Source: a virus | DNA: 31,691 bases | Direction: 5' to 3' (one strand) | Virus record (IMG/VR): IMGVR_UViG_3300032291_003484 | Coordinates: 1-31,691 of that record | Part shown: piece after piece, positions 24,169 through 29,944 of the stretch | How the letters are laid out: each line of letters opens with the position of its first letter | How positions within the stretch are numbered: the first letter of the stretch is position 1 | The notes under the pieces: generated by a model | What the model was told of the DNA's origin: nothing | Seen by the model: the letters and a program-made list of their open reading frames with translations, nothing else | Databases searched by the model: none | Position numbers and translations under genes: made by a program

Positions 24169-24573
24169 TTATTTTTTGAAAGGTAGTCGGACACGAATCT
24201 TGCCGACGTCGCTCTGCAAAATTGTGAACTCATGCAGCTTATCATTCTTTGGAAGTCGTGACATCACGGCTTCAATGCCTTTAGTGGAAATCTTAATCTG
24301 CCTCTGTGAGTCTTTGCTTTTAGACTTTAGATAGCAATTAAAAGGAAGTTTATCACCAAAATATATAGTCATCGAGTTGTCTGACTCATCAAACTCAATG
24401 TCACATGCATCTCCCTCGCGAAACCTAGCAAGTGCGAGTGCTTCCTTGGAAAATGATAAAACTAAAGCGAGACGATCACTCCTTCCATTAGATCGGTGCC
24501 ACGTGTAGCTAATGTTTGTAGTTCGTATATTATTATGCGTATATTTTAGCAGGTCTGACAGTTTTGTTTTCAT
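24169..24573 (-). CDS. AT-rich hypothetical protein, likely recent acquisition
   Basis: A 134-aa protein starting at 24573, overlapping the upstream stop (ATGA). The DNA is clearly AT-richer than both neighbours and uses codons ending in A or T, so it looks transferred. It is basic, with an alternating pattern (DRLALVLSFSKEALALARF, CDIEFDESDNSMTIYFGDK, VGKIRVRLPF) that suggests a small beta-rich protein. I do not recognise a family and cannot assign a function. It sits first or second in the recombination operon, a common place for small accessory genes. Confidence 0.55.
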   Translation of the reverse strand: MKTKLSDLLKYTHNNIRTTNISYTWHRSNGRSDRLALVLSFSKEALALARFREGDACDIEFDESDNSMTIYFGDKLPFNCYLKSKSKDSQRQIKISTKGIEAVMSRLPKNDKLHEFTILQSDVGKIRVRLPFKK

Positions 24574-24737
24574 GTTTTTTTGGGTTTGGTTTTGGTGACA
24601 TCGGCCTGAACCAGGCCGATGAGAAAGAGGCGGCGCGCGACGGCGGCGGAAGGCTCGACGCCAAGCGGCGAGGCTCTGCGCACCCGCTCGAAGGCGTCGT
24701 GCTGCGCGGGCGTGATGATGAAGGAAACTTTTTTCAT
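24570..24737 (-). CDS. Short ribbon-helix-helix-like protein
   Basis: A 55-aa protein from ATG 24737: MKKVSFIITPAQHDAFERVRRASPLGVEPSAAVARRLFLIGL.... A first beta strand followed by two helices (about 10-20 and 29-42) fits a ribbon-helix-helix DNA-binding fold. It is the first gene of the leftward operon and lies next to the divergent promoter region, so it could regulate that region. The assignment is by pattern only. Confidence 0.45.
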   Translation of the reverse strand: MKKVSFIITPAQHDAFERVRRASPLGVEPSAAVARRLFLIGLVQADVTKTKPKKT

Positions 24738-24852
24738 GCGAGGCGGAAAAAGACCGCACGGCCGGTGAGCGTCAAGACCCTTTTCTTTCCAAATTGGATT
24801 TTTTTTATCCTTGATCTCGGCGCGGCTCGCGCGCAAATCCTCCGCCCCTCCA
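24738..24852. promoter_or_regulatory. Divergent control region between the two early operons
   Basis: A 115-nt gap between leftward and rightward early genes. It is T-rich (24781-24809), contains GGAT-T7-ATCC around 24797-24811, and holds GCGTCAAGACC at 24769-24779. On the minus strand this reads GGTCTTGACGC with a TTGACG -35-like hexamer. The same 11-mer followed by a similar T-rich stretch recurs at 29352. No good -10 is visible at the right spacing. Confidence 0.45.
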
Positions 24853-25062
24853 ATGCCCGCCCTTTTCCCCACCATCACCGACCACGAGTGGCGCGTCGGT
24901 CTCGCCGCAGCTCGTGCCCGGCGCGCGGTTCGCAGCGAATACTTCAAACTCCATCTCCAGAATGCTCTCGAAAAAGCCCAACAGCGCAGCCATCTCAGCG
25001 ACCGAGAAACGGCTCCTCGCCGAGATCCTGCTCAATCGGGCGGTCCTCGACCGGGCGCGTGA
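24853..25062 (+). CDS. Possible small protein overlapping the helicase start
   Basis: A 69-aa frame from ATG 24853: MPALFPTITDHEWRVGLAAARARRAVRSEYFKLHLQNALEKAQ.... Third positions are G/C-biased through about 24960, so the first 35 residues look coding. After that the frame runs inside the helicase gene and its codon pattern weakens. A small helical phage protein overlapping the helicase start by about 100 nt is plausible, but it may instead be a leader or chance frame. Confidence 0.35.
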   Translation: MPALFPTITDHEWRVGLAAARARRAVRSEYFKLHLQNALEKAQQRSHLSDRETAPRRDPAQSGGPRPGA

Positions 25063-26437
25063 CGCCGGGATCGAGCCCGGCAGCTTCATCGTCCTCGCGC
25101 ACGCCGAGGTCTGGCGCGCGTTTGGGCGGCTGGGCACCCGCGACTTCGACACGGCCGGCCTGATCGCCGACCTCCAGCAGGCCGGCACGCTCGACCAGGT
25201 CGGAGGCATGGCGTGGGTGCTTGGCCTCGAAGGTCTGGTCGCGACCTCGGCCAACGCCCGGCAGACTATCGAAGCGGTCAGCGAGGCGGCCCGCGCCCGC
25301 TCGCTGGCGAAGGAAGCCCAGCGCATGATCGAGGCGCTGGAGGGCGGCGGCGGAAAGATCCCCGAGGCCGTGCCGGTGGTGATGGAGCGCATGGCCATCG
25401 CGCTGGAAGGGAGAGGCGAACAGCCGATCCTGGAGATGCTCGATGCCCGCGCGTTCTCGCTCGGCGCGGCGCCGGCGAAGCCGAAGCTCCGCGTCTGGCT
25501 GGGTGGTGCGCAGGTCTGCACGAGCGGCAATCTCTCGGCGCTCATCGCGCAAGCCAAGGCTGGCAAGTCCACGGTGGTCGGTGCGATTATCTCGGCCTTC
25601 CTCGGTGCGTCGGAGGCGGAATCGTTCGGCTTCAAGGCGGCCAACGCCGAAGGCTTCGCCGTCCTTCATTTCGACACCGAACAATCGCTCTGGGACAGCG
25701 ACCAACTCATCCGCCGGGCAATGGCTCGCGCTCGCACGACCACGCTGCCCGGCTGGTTCCAGTCCTATCGGCTCGCCGGCCTCCAGCCAAAGCAGGTCCG
25801 CGAGTGCATCAACCGCGCCGTGGCACGCGCGGCCCGAACCTGCGGCGGCCTCGCGCTGGTCATCATCGACGGCGTCGCCGACGCGGTGGTGGACGTGAAT
25901 GACCCAGACGAGGCCAACCCCTACGTCGCCGAGCTGCATGGTCTGGCCATTGCCCGCGACTGCCCGATCCTCTCGATCATCCACCAGAACCCGAGCAACG
26001 GACTCAAGCCGAAGTCGCCGGAGTCGGCGAAGGCGCGCGGCCACCTCGGCTCGCAGCTGGAAAGGAAATGCGAGTCCAACGTCTACATCACGAAAAACGA
26101 CGACGGCGTCTCCGTGCTCTGGTCGGACAAGATGCGCGGCGCGCCGATCCCGCTCACGCGCGGCCCGGCCTTCGCTTGGAGCGACGAGCACAGCCGGCAC
26201 GTCCAGGTTGCGAATCCCTACGGAGCGGACGGCGGTGGAGCCGGAAGCGAGGAGCTGCGCGAGATCATCCGCGCAGGGTGGCCGGTGAACGGTGACTCCA
26301 TCCGCGTGATTGAGCTAGCCCGGCAGATCGCGGCTCGCGCTGGCATTTCAGAGCGCACGGCGAAGCGAAAGATCGCGGCCGCGGTCGAGGCTGGCTTGTT
26401 GGACGAGGACGGCGACGTGGTGAGCTGGGGCGAATAA
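24962..26437 (+). CDS. DnaB/RepA-type replicative helicase
   Basis: A 491-aa protein. ATG 24962 is chosen; an in-frame GTG at 24914 is possible. Residues about 10-95 resemble the DnaB N-terminal domain (ATEKRLLAEILLNRAVLDRARDAGIEPGSF). The RecA-like core has Walker A A198-K-A-G-K202-S-T, a downstream FDTEQS, and Walker B LALVIIDGVAD near residue 300, as in AAA_25/RepA-type helicases. A C-terminal helix-turn-helix (ARQIAARAGISERTAKRKIAAAVEAGLL) may bind origin DNA. It is the leading large gene of the rightward early operon. A separate primase is not visible. Confidence 0.8.
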   Translation: MLSKKPNSAAISATEKRLLAEILLNRAVLDRARDAGIEPGSFIVLAHAEVWRAFGRLGTRDFDTAGLIADLQQAGTLDQVGGMAWVLGLEGLVATSANARQTIEAVSEAARARSLAKEAQRMIEALEGGGGKIPEAVPVVMERMAIALEGRGEQPILEMLDARAFSLGAAPAKPKLRVWLGGAQVCTSGNLSALIAQAKAGKSTVVGAIISAFLGASEAESFGFKAANAEGFAVLHFDTEQSLWDSDQLIRRAMARARTTTLPGWFQSYRLAGLQPKQVRECINRAVARAARTCGGLALVIIDGVADAVVDVNDPDEANPYVAELHGLAIARDCPILSIIHQNPSNGLKPKSPESAKARGHLGSQLERKCESNVYITKNDDGVSVLWSDKMRGAPIPLTRGPAFAWSDEHSRHVQVANPYGADGGGAGSEELREIIRAGWPVNGDSIRVIELARQIAARAGISERTAKRKIAAAVEAGLLDEDGDVVSWGE

Positions 26438-26576
26438 AGCAGCGTTTAATGCTTTGGTGAATCGCTAGTTGCGGAACTGTCGATTTTTTGTGCTGGAAAC
26501 CTAAAGCGGTTTGGGTTTTGTTTGTCGCATCGAAGGGCACGACGCCCTGAGAGCAAACCACCAACACCTCCAAAAA

Positions 26577-26825
26577 ATGAAAATCCAAAACGCCATAAAC
26601 AAGCTCACCAAAGCCGGTTTCAAGATCAGCTCCGACAATCAGTTCTTCGTCGCCAAGAAAGACGGCCTCAGGAAGGTCGTCACCTTTATCCGCAACGGTC
26701 GCTCGGATGACGCCGTCTGCATCGGCTACCGCTACGAGGAAGACAAGAGCGACCCGACGACCGACTACTGCGCCACGTTGTTTTGCGACACGCTCACCAA
26801 GGCCATCCGCTGCGCCACCGCCTAA
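26577..26825 (+). CDS. Small conserved phage protein
   Basis: An 82-aa protein, MKIQNAINKLTKAGFKISSDNQFFVAKK..., continuing with RKVVTFIRNGRSDDAVCIGYRYEEDKSDPTTDY and ending FCDTLTKAI. The plan (N-terminal helix, beta meander, D-x-x-T-D-Y, C-terminal helix) recurs in short phage proteins of unknown function. Upstream, AAACC/GGTTT (26497-26512) could form a weak hairpin, but its T-tract is poor. Confidence 0.6.
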   Translation: MKIQNAINKLTKAGFKISSDNQFFVAKKDGLRKVVTFIRNGRSDDAVCIGYRYEEDKSDPTTDYCATLFCDTLTKAIRCATA

Positions 26826-26828
26826 CCC

Positions 26829-26969
26829 ATGACCAACCCTCACGCCTCTGCCCTTGGCCGCCTCGGCGGCCGGGTCGGAGGCAAATCCACCTCCATCAAA
26901 AAGCAGGCCGCAGCCCGCGCCAACGGCGCGAAGGGCGGCCGGCCTCGCAAAAAGAAAAAGACCAAATGA
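26829..26969 (+). CDS. Tiny basic protein with GGRPRKKKK tail
   Basis: A 46-aa protein beginning MTNPHASALGRLGGRVGGKS and ending ARANGAKGGRPRKKKKTK. The Gly-Arg-Pro and poly-Lys tail resembles an AT-hook, and 'ANGAKGGRP' tails recur in tiny phage and plasmid proteins. Probably binds DNA. It ends with an ATGA overlap with the next tiny gene. Confidence 0.6.
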   Translation: MTNPHASALGRLGGRVGGKSTSIKKQAAARANGAKGGRPRKKKKTK

Positions 26970-27043
26970 AAACCGCCCTTCTCACCCTCGCCCTCATCGC
27001 CCTCGCCTGGTGGTTTATCACCGGCGCACTCGATAGCCTATGA
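26966..27043 (+). CDS. Tiny single-pass membrane peptide
   Basis: A 25-aa frame, MKTALLTLALIALAWWFITGALDSL, almost entirely one hydrophobic helix. Its start overlaps the previous stop and its own stop overlaps the next start (both ATGA). This makes translation likely despite its small size. Function is unknown. Confidence 0.5.
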   Translation: MKTALLTLALIALAWWFITGALDSL

Positions 27044-27186
27044 AACCCCAATGCCACGGCGAATGGCTCCTCTGGCGCGCAGCCGAGGGCCTTCCCTACC
27101 CCGAAGACGGCGACCACGCCGCCGCCGCTGAAGAGCTGGCGGAGGAATACGCAGAGAACGTCAACCCTGAAACTGAAAAACCATGA
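27040..27186 (+). CDS. Tiny acidic protein
   Basis: A 48-aa protein (MKPQCHGEWLLWRAAEGLPYPEDGDHAA..., Glu/Ala-rich helix at the end). It is linked by ATGA overlaps on both sides, so it is part of the same translational chain. No family is recognised. Confidence 0.5.
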   Translation: MKPQCHGEWLLWRAAEGLPYPEDGDHAAAAEELAEEYAENVNPETEKP

Positions 27187-27419
27187 CCCCAACACCAATC
27201 GGAACCTTAATCGAAGATCCCACCACTCTCCCGCATCCCCGGCCGCCGCTGATGAAGCGGATATGCGTCGAGATCATGCCGGACGGCGAGCCATGCTCGC
27301 TCGTCCTCGGCTGGGTGGTTTGCGTGCCCTCGATGGCCGGCACCCTCAGCCATGGAATCTGCCAGCCGTGCTCGCTGCGCTGGCTGGAGGCTTTTTCACA
27401 AAAAAAACCAACAAAATGA
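27183..27419 (+). CDS. Small Cys-containing protein with SHGICxxC motif
   Basis: A 78-aa protein. The second half carries CSLVLGWVVCVPSMAGTLSHGICQPCSLRWL; the S-H-G-I-C-x-x-C motif is typical of short zinc-binding phage proteins. The N-terminus is Pro/Thr-rich. It may bind zinc and a partner protein; no function is known. ATGA overlap with the next gene. Confidence 0.55.
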   Translation: MTPTPIGTLIEDPTTLPHPRPPLMKRICVEIMPDGEPCSLVLGWVVCVPSMAGTLSHGICQPCSLRWLEAFSQKKPTK

Positions 27420-27619
27420 AGCCCCTCGATCAACTACTGAACTCGAACTTCAGCGCCGACCGCGCCCTACGCGAGGCCATCGTCTGGCGGCGCTCGCTTG
27501 GCAAACGCTGCACGAAATGCGGTGGCGACGTCTCACGCGCCGAGATCGACGAGCAGGTCGTCGGCTACGCCTGCACCGAATGCCCCGCCCTTTTCCCGCC
27601 TGAAAAACAAACCACATGA
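27416..27619 (+). CDS. Small two-CxxC zinc-ribbon-like protein
   Basis: A 67-aa protein. CTKCGGD and YACTECP form two CxxC pairs about 20 residues apart (the layout of a zinc ribbon), after an N-terminal helix (ALREAIVWRRSLGKR). It overlaps both neighbours by ATGA. Likely nucleic-acid or protein binding. Confidence 0.6.
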   Translation: MKPLDQLLNSNFSADRALREAIVWRRSLGKRCTKCGGDVSRAEIDEQVVGYACTECPALFPPEKQTT

Positions 27620-27822
27620 AACCATACTACTACGTTTACCGACCCGGAAATCTTCCGCCTACCATCAAGCACAAGACCTTCGCCGAGGCCCAGGCCGAAG
27701 CCGAGCGCCTCGCCGCCAAGCACGTCGGCACGCCCTTCGAGATCCTGAAGGCCGTGGCCATCTCGCAGGTGATCAGCCCTGCAACGACCCTCTTCATGGA
27801 TGGCTGCGAGGGTGGATTTTGA
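27616..27822 (+). CDS. Small hypothetical protein
   Basis: A 68-aa protein starting MKPYYYVYRPGNLPPTIKHKTFAEAQAEAERLAAKHVG. The 'YYVYR...P..KH.TFAEAQAEAERLA..HPG..FEIL' plan is frequent among short phage proteins. It overlaps the previous gene by ATGA and ends on the A of the next start codon. Function unknown. Confidence 0.6.
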   Translation: MKPYYYVYRPGNLPPTIKHKTFAEAQAEAERLAAKHVGTPFEILKAVAISQVISPATTLFMDGCEGGF

Positions 27823-28370
27823 TGACCTACCAAGACAGAACATTTTGCACCGGCGGCACGCCGCTCTGCGCCAAGTTTGCCAGCTGTCCAAAGGCGCTCA
27901 CGACCGAGCACCAGAACCGCGCCAAGCTCGCCGGCCTGCCGGTCACTCTGTTTTCGGCCCCAACCTGCATGCCCTGCTACGTCGATCCGGCCGCGCCCAA
28001 GCTGCCTCCGCCACGCGCCACCAGGTTCCCTATGTCCTCCGTGCCGGAGTCTCGCTGGCGCGAGCTATTCAGCGCCCGGCCCATGATGACGAACATGCAG
28101 ATCGCGAGGCTCATCGGCTGCTCGAACGTCTCCGTTGGCACCGTCCGCCGGCGGCTGGGCTTCGACGCCTTCCCCGCCGGCGGTCACTACCGGCGCACCC
28201 GCTGCCGCGCCGATGCCGATAGGCTGGCGAAGCAGCGCCGGCCGGGCGAGACCCTCATTGCCCTGGCCGGGCGCGTCGGCCTGACTGAGGGCCAGATCTA
28301 CCACATCGCGAACACCAATCGCGACCTGTTCCCGGCCAAGCCAGGCAACGCCGGGAGGTCGCGCAGGTGA
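27822..28370 (+). CDS. Cys-rich helix-turn-helix protein
   Basis: A 182-aa protein. The N-terminal part has CTGGTPLCAKFASCPKAL and TCMPCY, which could bind zinc. The C-terminal part has one or two helix-turn-helix-like segments (MTNMQIARLIGCSNVSVGTVRRRLGF and LAGRVGLTEGQIYHI). It is likely a regulator or DNA-binding accessory protein closing the early rightward operon. Immediately after its stop the composition turns AT-rich, marking the edge of the integron-like insertion, and the end of the gene overlaps the truncated minus-strand frame. Confidence 0.55.
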   Translation: MTYQDRTFCTGGTPLCAKFASCPKALTTEHQNRAKLAGLPVTLFSAPTCMPCYVDPAAPKLPPPRATRFPMSSVPESRWRELFSARPMMTNMQIARLIGCSNVSVGTVRRRLGFDAFPAGGHYRRTRCRADADRLAKQRRPGETLIALAGRVGLTEGQIYHIANTNRDLFPAKPGNAGRSRR

Positions 28371-28563
28371 AATGTCTCCAGTGTTTAATCTCAGAAACCA
28401 AATCAGAATCTTTATTTATGAATGACCTCAATTCCTCCAAGACCTCCAAACTGCCTTTTATCTGCTTTACGCCAAATTCAAGTTCGGGCGGTAGCAGCTT
28501 CAGCATTTCTTCCGACTCCCGAAGTAGGTTTTGGATTTCGTGGTCGTTATTTAGGGCGTCCAT
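28255..28563 (-). pseudogene. Cassette gene with truncated/replaced 3' end
   Basis: The frame starts at ATG 28563 (or GTG 28590), shortly after the attC site. Its first about 62 residues look like a real, acidic helical protein (MDALNNDHEIQNLLRESEEM, then GSLEVLEELRSFI). From about 28371 leftward it runs antisense through the end of the phage gene and becomes Arg/Cys/Gly-rich nonsense (RRCLAWPGTGRDW...). The natural 3' end and its own attC are therefore missing. The product is unknown and may still be made as a chimeric protein. Confidence 0.55.
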
Positions 28564-28605
28564 TCGATTATTGTTGGTTGGTAAAGTCACGATGCATTTT
28601 ATTCT

Positions 28606-28703
28606 GCCGAACGTCAAAGCTCAGCCGCGACTATGCTTGGCGCGGAGCCTGCGCAGCAGGATCCGTGACAAGCATAGTCGTTGGCTGCAGCGCCTGGTTA
28701 GGC
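28606..28703 (-). repeat. attC: attC-like integron recombination site
   Basis: A 98-bp imperfect palindrome. The outer core boxes are GCCTAAC (minus strand, 28703-28697, matching RYYYAAC) and GTTCGGC (28612-28606, one mismatch to GTTRRRY). Inner boxes are GCTGCAGCC and GGCTGAGC, where the left one has one extra base, as in the 2L box of true attC sites. The central 12-bp arms CGACTATGCTTG / CAAGCATAGTCG (28628-28639, 28669-28680) enclose a 29-nt spacer with its own CCTGC-GCA-GCAGG hairpin. Orientation from the extra base agrees with the flanking frames. Confidence 0.8.
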
Positions 28704-28706
28704 TCA

Positions 28707-28868
28707 TTAGGATTTTGCTTTCTGTTTTGCTACGACCTCGCGCCACTCTTCGACGCGGATCTTTCTATCAATCAGTCGCCGAATGCGATCGACGTTATAC
28801 GCGTGGTTATGATTTCTGAAATAATACAAAATAACCGTGGGTGGCCTATCTGGATAAATGGCATCCGA
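28707..28868 (-). pseudogene. 3' end of a broken cassette gene
   Basis: A frame open from 28868 to the TAA at 28709-28707 encodes 53 residues (ILYYFRNHNHAYNVDRIRR, then RKIRVEEWREVVAKQKAKS). It looks like a genuine protein end and stops 3 nt before the attC core. No good start codon lies in the open part. Across the TAG at 28871-28869 the same frame continues upstream as DWLGECLIDQEEPKRKTLFF before another stop. The gene therefore appears broken by a nonsense codon and probably a frameshift. Family unknown. Confidence 0.5.
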
Positions 28869-29068
28869 CTAAATAAAAAACAGGGTCTTTCGCTTGGGCT
28901 CTTCCTGGTCAATCAAGCACTCTCCAAGCCAGTCGGAATGTCTTGTTCTTCAGCGATACCTTCTTTTTCTGATTCATCTTCCACGAGTGGAATGCCTGCT
29001 GCATCTCGAAGTCGGAAAGTGCGGCAGCGCCGCGCAAAGGCCCGCGAATGAGGCGCACGCGGACACGA

Positions 29069-29196
29069 TTGGACAAACCCGTGCCGAAAATTAAGCCGCA
29101 ACCAGTCAAACGGTTGCGGCATTTTTTTACAAGATTGGACAAGCTGGACAAACTTTGGACAAAACTTTTGTCCAGTGGACAACATGCCTTGTCCAA
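29069..29196. repeat. Cluster of TTGGACAA-type short repeats
   Basis: Seven copies of an octamer related to TTGGACAA occur in 128 nt: direct at 29069, 29135, 29144 (CTGGACAA), 29155 and 29175 (GTGGACAA), and inverted (TTGTCCA) at 29168 and 29189. The copies at 29168 and 29175 form the perfect dyad TTGTCCAGTGGACAA. Spacing is irregular. Candidate roles are iterons of an origin, operator sites or subterminal repeats of a mobile element. Confidence 0.7.
29095..29128 (+). terminator. Intrinsic terminator
   Basis: A perfect 9-bp stem GCCGCAACC / GGTTGCGGC with an 8-nt loop is followed by A and seven T residues. It would stop rightward transcription just downstream of the cassette insertion. The A/T-rich left side (AAAATTAA) may give weak activity leftward. 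Confidence 0.85.
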
Positions 29197-29399
29197 ATGG
29201 TGCAAGCTGGTGCGGCATCGCTGGTTGCGCTGTTTTGTATCCGTGCCGCAATTACAAAAAACCCAGTCAGAAAGTGGTAAGGCGGCGCGGGCGCTTACGC
29301 TGCGCCGCCTTCCCTGACAGGGCGGATTCTAAAAACGAAGTTAGAGACGACGCGTCAAGACCTTTTTTTCGATCAAAGCGGGTTCTTTTTTTCTTTTGA
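29184..29399 (+). CDS. Possible small Cys-rich protein
   Basis: A 71-aa frame from ATG 29184 (in-frame GTG at 29175). The first 25 residues, MPCPNGASWCGIAGC...YPCRNYKK, have the compact C-x7-C-x4-C-x5-C layout of small Cys-rich phage proteins. The rest runs through a strong hairpin (29279-29311) and a T-rich control stretch and ends in Phe repeats, so the true protein may be shorter or absent. Confidence 0.3.
   Translation: MPCPNGASWCGIAGCAVLYPCRNYKKPSQKVVRRRGRLRCAAFPDRADSKNEVRDDASRPFFRSKRVLFFF
29279..29311. other. Strong hairpin without T-tract
   Basis: AAGGCGGCGC and GCGCCGCCTT form a perfect 10-bp stem around a 13-nt loop. It is followed at once by a smaller CCCTG-A-CAGGG dyad. There is no T-run right after it, so it may be an RNA structure or a factor-dependent stop rather than an intrinsic terminator. 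Confidence 0.6.
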
Positions 29400-29452
29400 A
29401 ATCTTTGATTTATTGCTTGCAAACAATCAAACGAGCCCGCAAGGTCTGGCAC
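29396..29452 (+). promoter_or_regulatory. Promoter/operator region of the last rightward operon
   Basis: An AT-rich leader with a TTGAAA -35-like hexamer (29396-29401) and a nested dyad at 29404-29431: outer arms TTTGATT / AATCAAA, inner arms TTGC / GCAA around TT. It begins 49 nt before the first ATG. No consensus -10 is obvious. The dyad is a good candidate operator for one of the small DNA-binding proteins in this operon. Confidence 0.55.
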
Positions 29453-29632
29453 ATGAACAACGCAATCACCGCCCGCCTGTCCTCCCTAAGCACCGACGAG
29501 ATCGCCGACATCGCTGCCAAGATGGCCAACAACCCAAGCGACGAAGCAACCATCGTTTTAGAGGCTGCCCTTAACGTCCTCGAAATCAAAATGACCGAAG
29601 CCGATTTCGTCCGTTTCTGCGAAAAGCTCTAA
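29453..29632 (+). CDS. Small acidic hypothetical protein
   Basis: A 59-aa helical protein, MNNAITARLSSLSTDEIADIAAKMANN...ALNVLEIKMTEADFVRFCEKL. It is the first gene after the operator-like dyad. Its stop shares a base with the next start (TAATG). Such short helical proteins are frequent as the first gene of phage operons, but no function is recognised. Confidence 0.6.
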   Translation: MNNAITARLSSLSTDEIADIAAKMANNPSDEATIVLEAALNVLEIKMTEADFVRFCEKL

Positions 29633-29817
29633 TGAAGAGGGCGCTGGCAATGGAGCATCTGCGCTGCGCCTTTCGGCGCGGCGATTTGGAAACCGCAACG
29701 CGAGTTTACATTACGCACCGCATCTCATGGCAAACATACCGGCAAGTTCAACGCGAGGTGGCCGAAGAAAAGGGGCAGGCCGTCCGCTTGCCCCAGCCCG
29801 CGCCGGAATCACGGTGA
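29632..29817 (+). CDS. Small basic hypothetical protein
   Basis: A 61-aa protein (MKRALAMEHLRCAFRRGDLETATRVYITHRISWQTYRQVQREV...). It is helical and basic. Its last 91 nt overlap, in another frame, the start of the next gene. Both look plausible; the overlap suggests dense coding or that one is translated weakly. Confidence 0.45.
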   Translation: MKRALAMEHLRCAFRRGDLETATRVYITHRISWQTYRQVQREVAEEKGQAVRLPQPAPESR

Positions 29818-29933
29818 GGGTAGACACCGCCACCGCCGCCCGTTTCGTGGCCTATTGCGCGGCCAGCAAGATGAGCCAATCGCAGGCTTTCGCCGAGTGG
29901 GTTCGCCGCCTGCCGAACGCTGGGCAGCTCTGA
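29727..29933 (+). CDS. Ribbon-helix-helix-type DNA-binding protein
   Basis: A 68-aa protein. The N-terminal arm STRGGRRKGAGRPLAP is the 'GGRRKGAGRP' basic motif seen before many small RHH repressors. It is followed by a strand (GITVRVD) and two helices (TAARFVAYCAAS, SQSQAFAEWVRRL). It likely acts as a dimeric repressor; the nested dyad at 29404-29431 is a possible site. Confidence 0.6.
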   Translation: MANIPASSTRGGRRKGAGRPLAPARAGITVRVDTATAARFVAYCAASKMSQSQAFAEWVRRLPNAGQL

Positions 29934-29944
29934 GCACCATTTCC

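Larger units (their letters stand above)
28371..29047 (-). mobile_element. Fragment of an integron gene-cassette array
   Basis: This stretch is AT-richer than flanking phage genes. It contains one attC-like recombination site flanked by two minus-strand open frames in cassette order: a gene ending 4 nt before the site's left core, and another beginning just after its right core. The left edge is sharp: phage codons stop at 28370 and cassette-like codons begin on the other strand. The right edge is vague (about 28960-29060). No integrase gene is visible, so this is like an integrase-less attC cluster (CALIN). Confidence 0.6.

Noticed and set aside
24995-26200. 401-codon minus-strand frame opposite the DnaB-like helicase
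   Set aside because: Walker motifs lie on the plus strand; the minus product is Arg/Asp/Val-rich without a family.
26497-26520. Terminator after the helicase gene
   Set aside because: The AAACC/GGTTT stem is only 5 bp and the following T-tract is interrupted by G residues, so it is too weak to call.
28606-28703. The palindrome as a simple terminator or REP element
   Set aside because: The core boxes, asymmetric extra base and flanking cassette frames fit attC better, and there is no T-tract.
28422-29051. 209-codon plus-strand frame across the cassette region
   Set aside because: It runs through the attC palindrome and antisense to two better minus-strand frames; its product has no coherent pattern.
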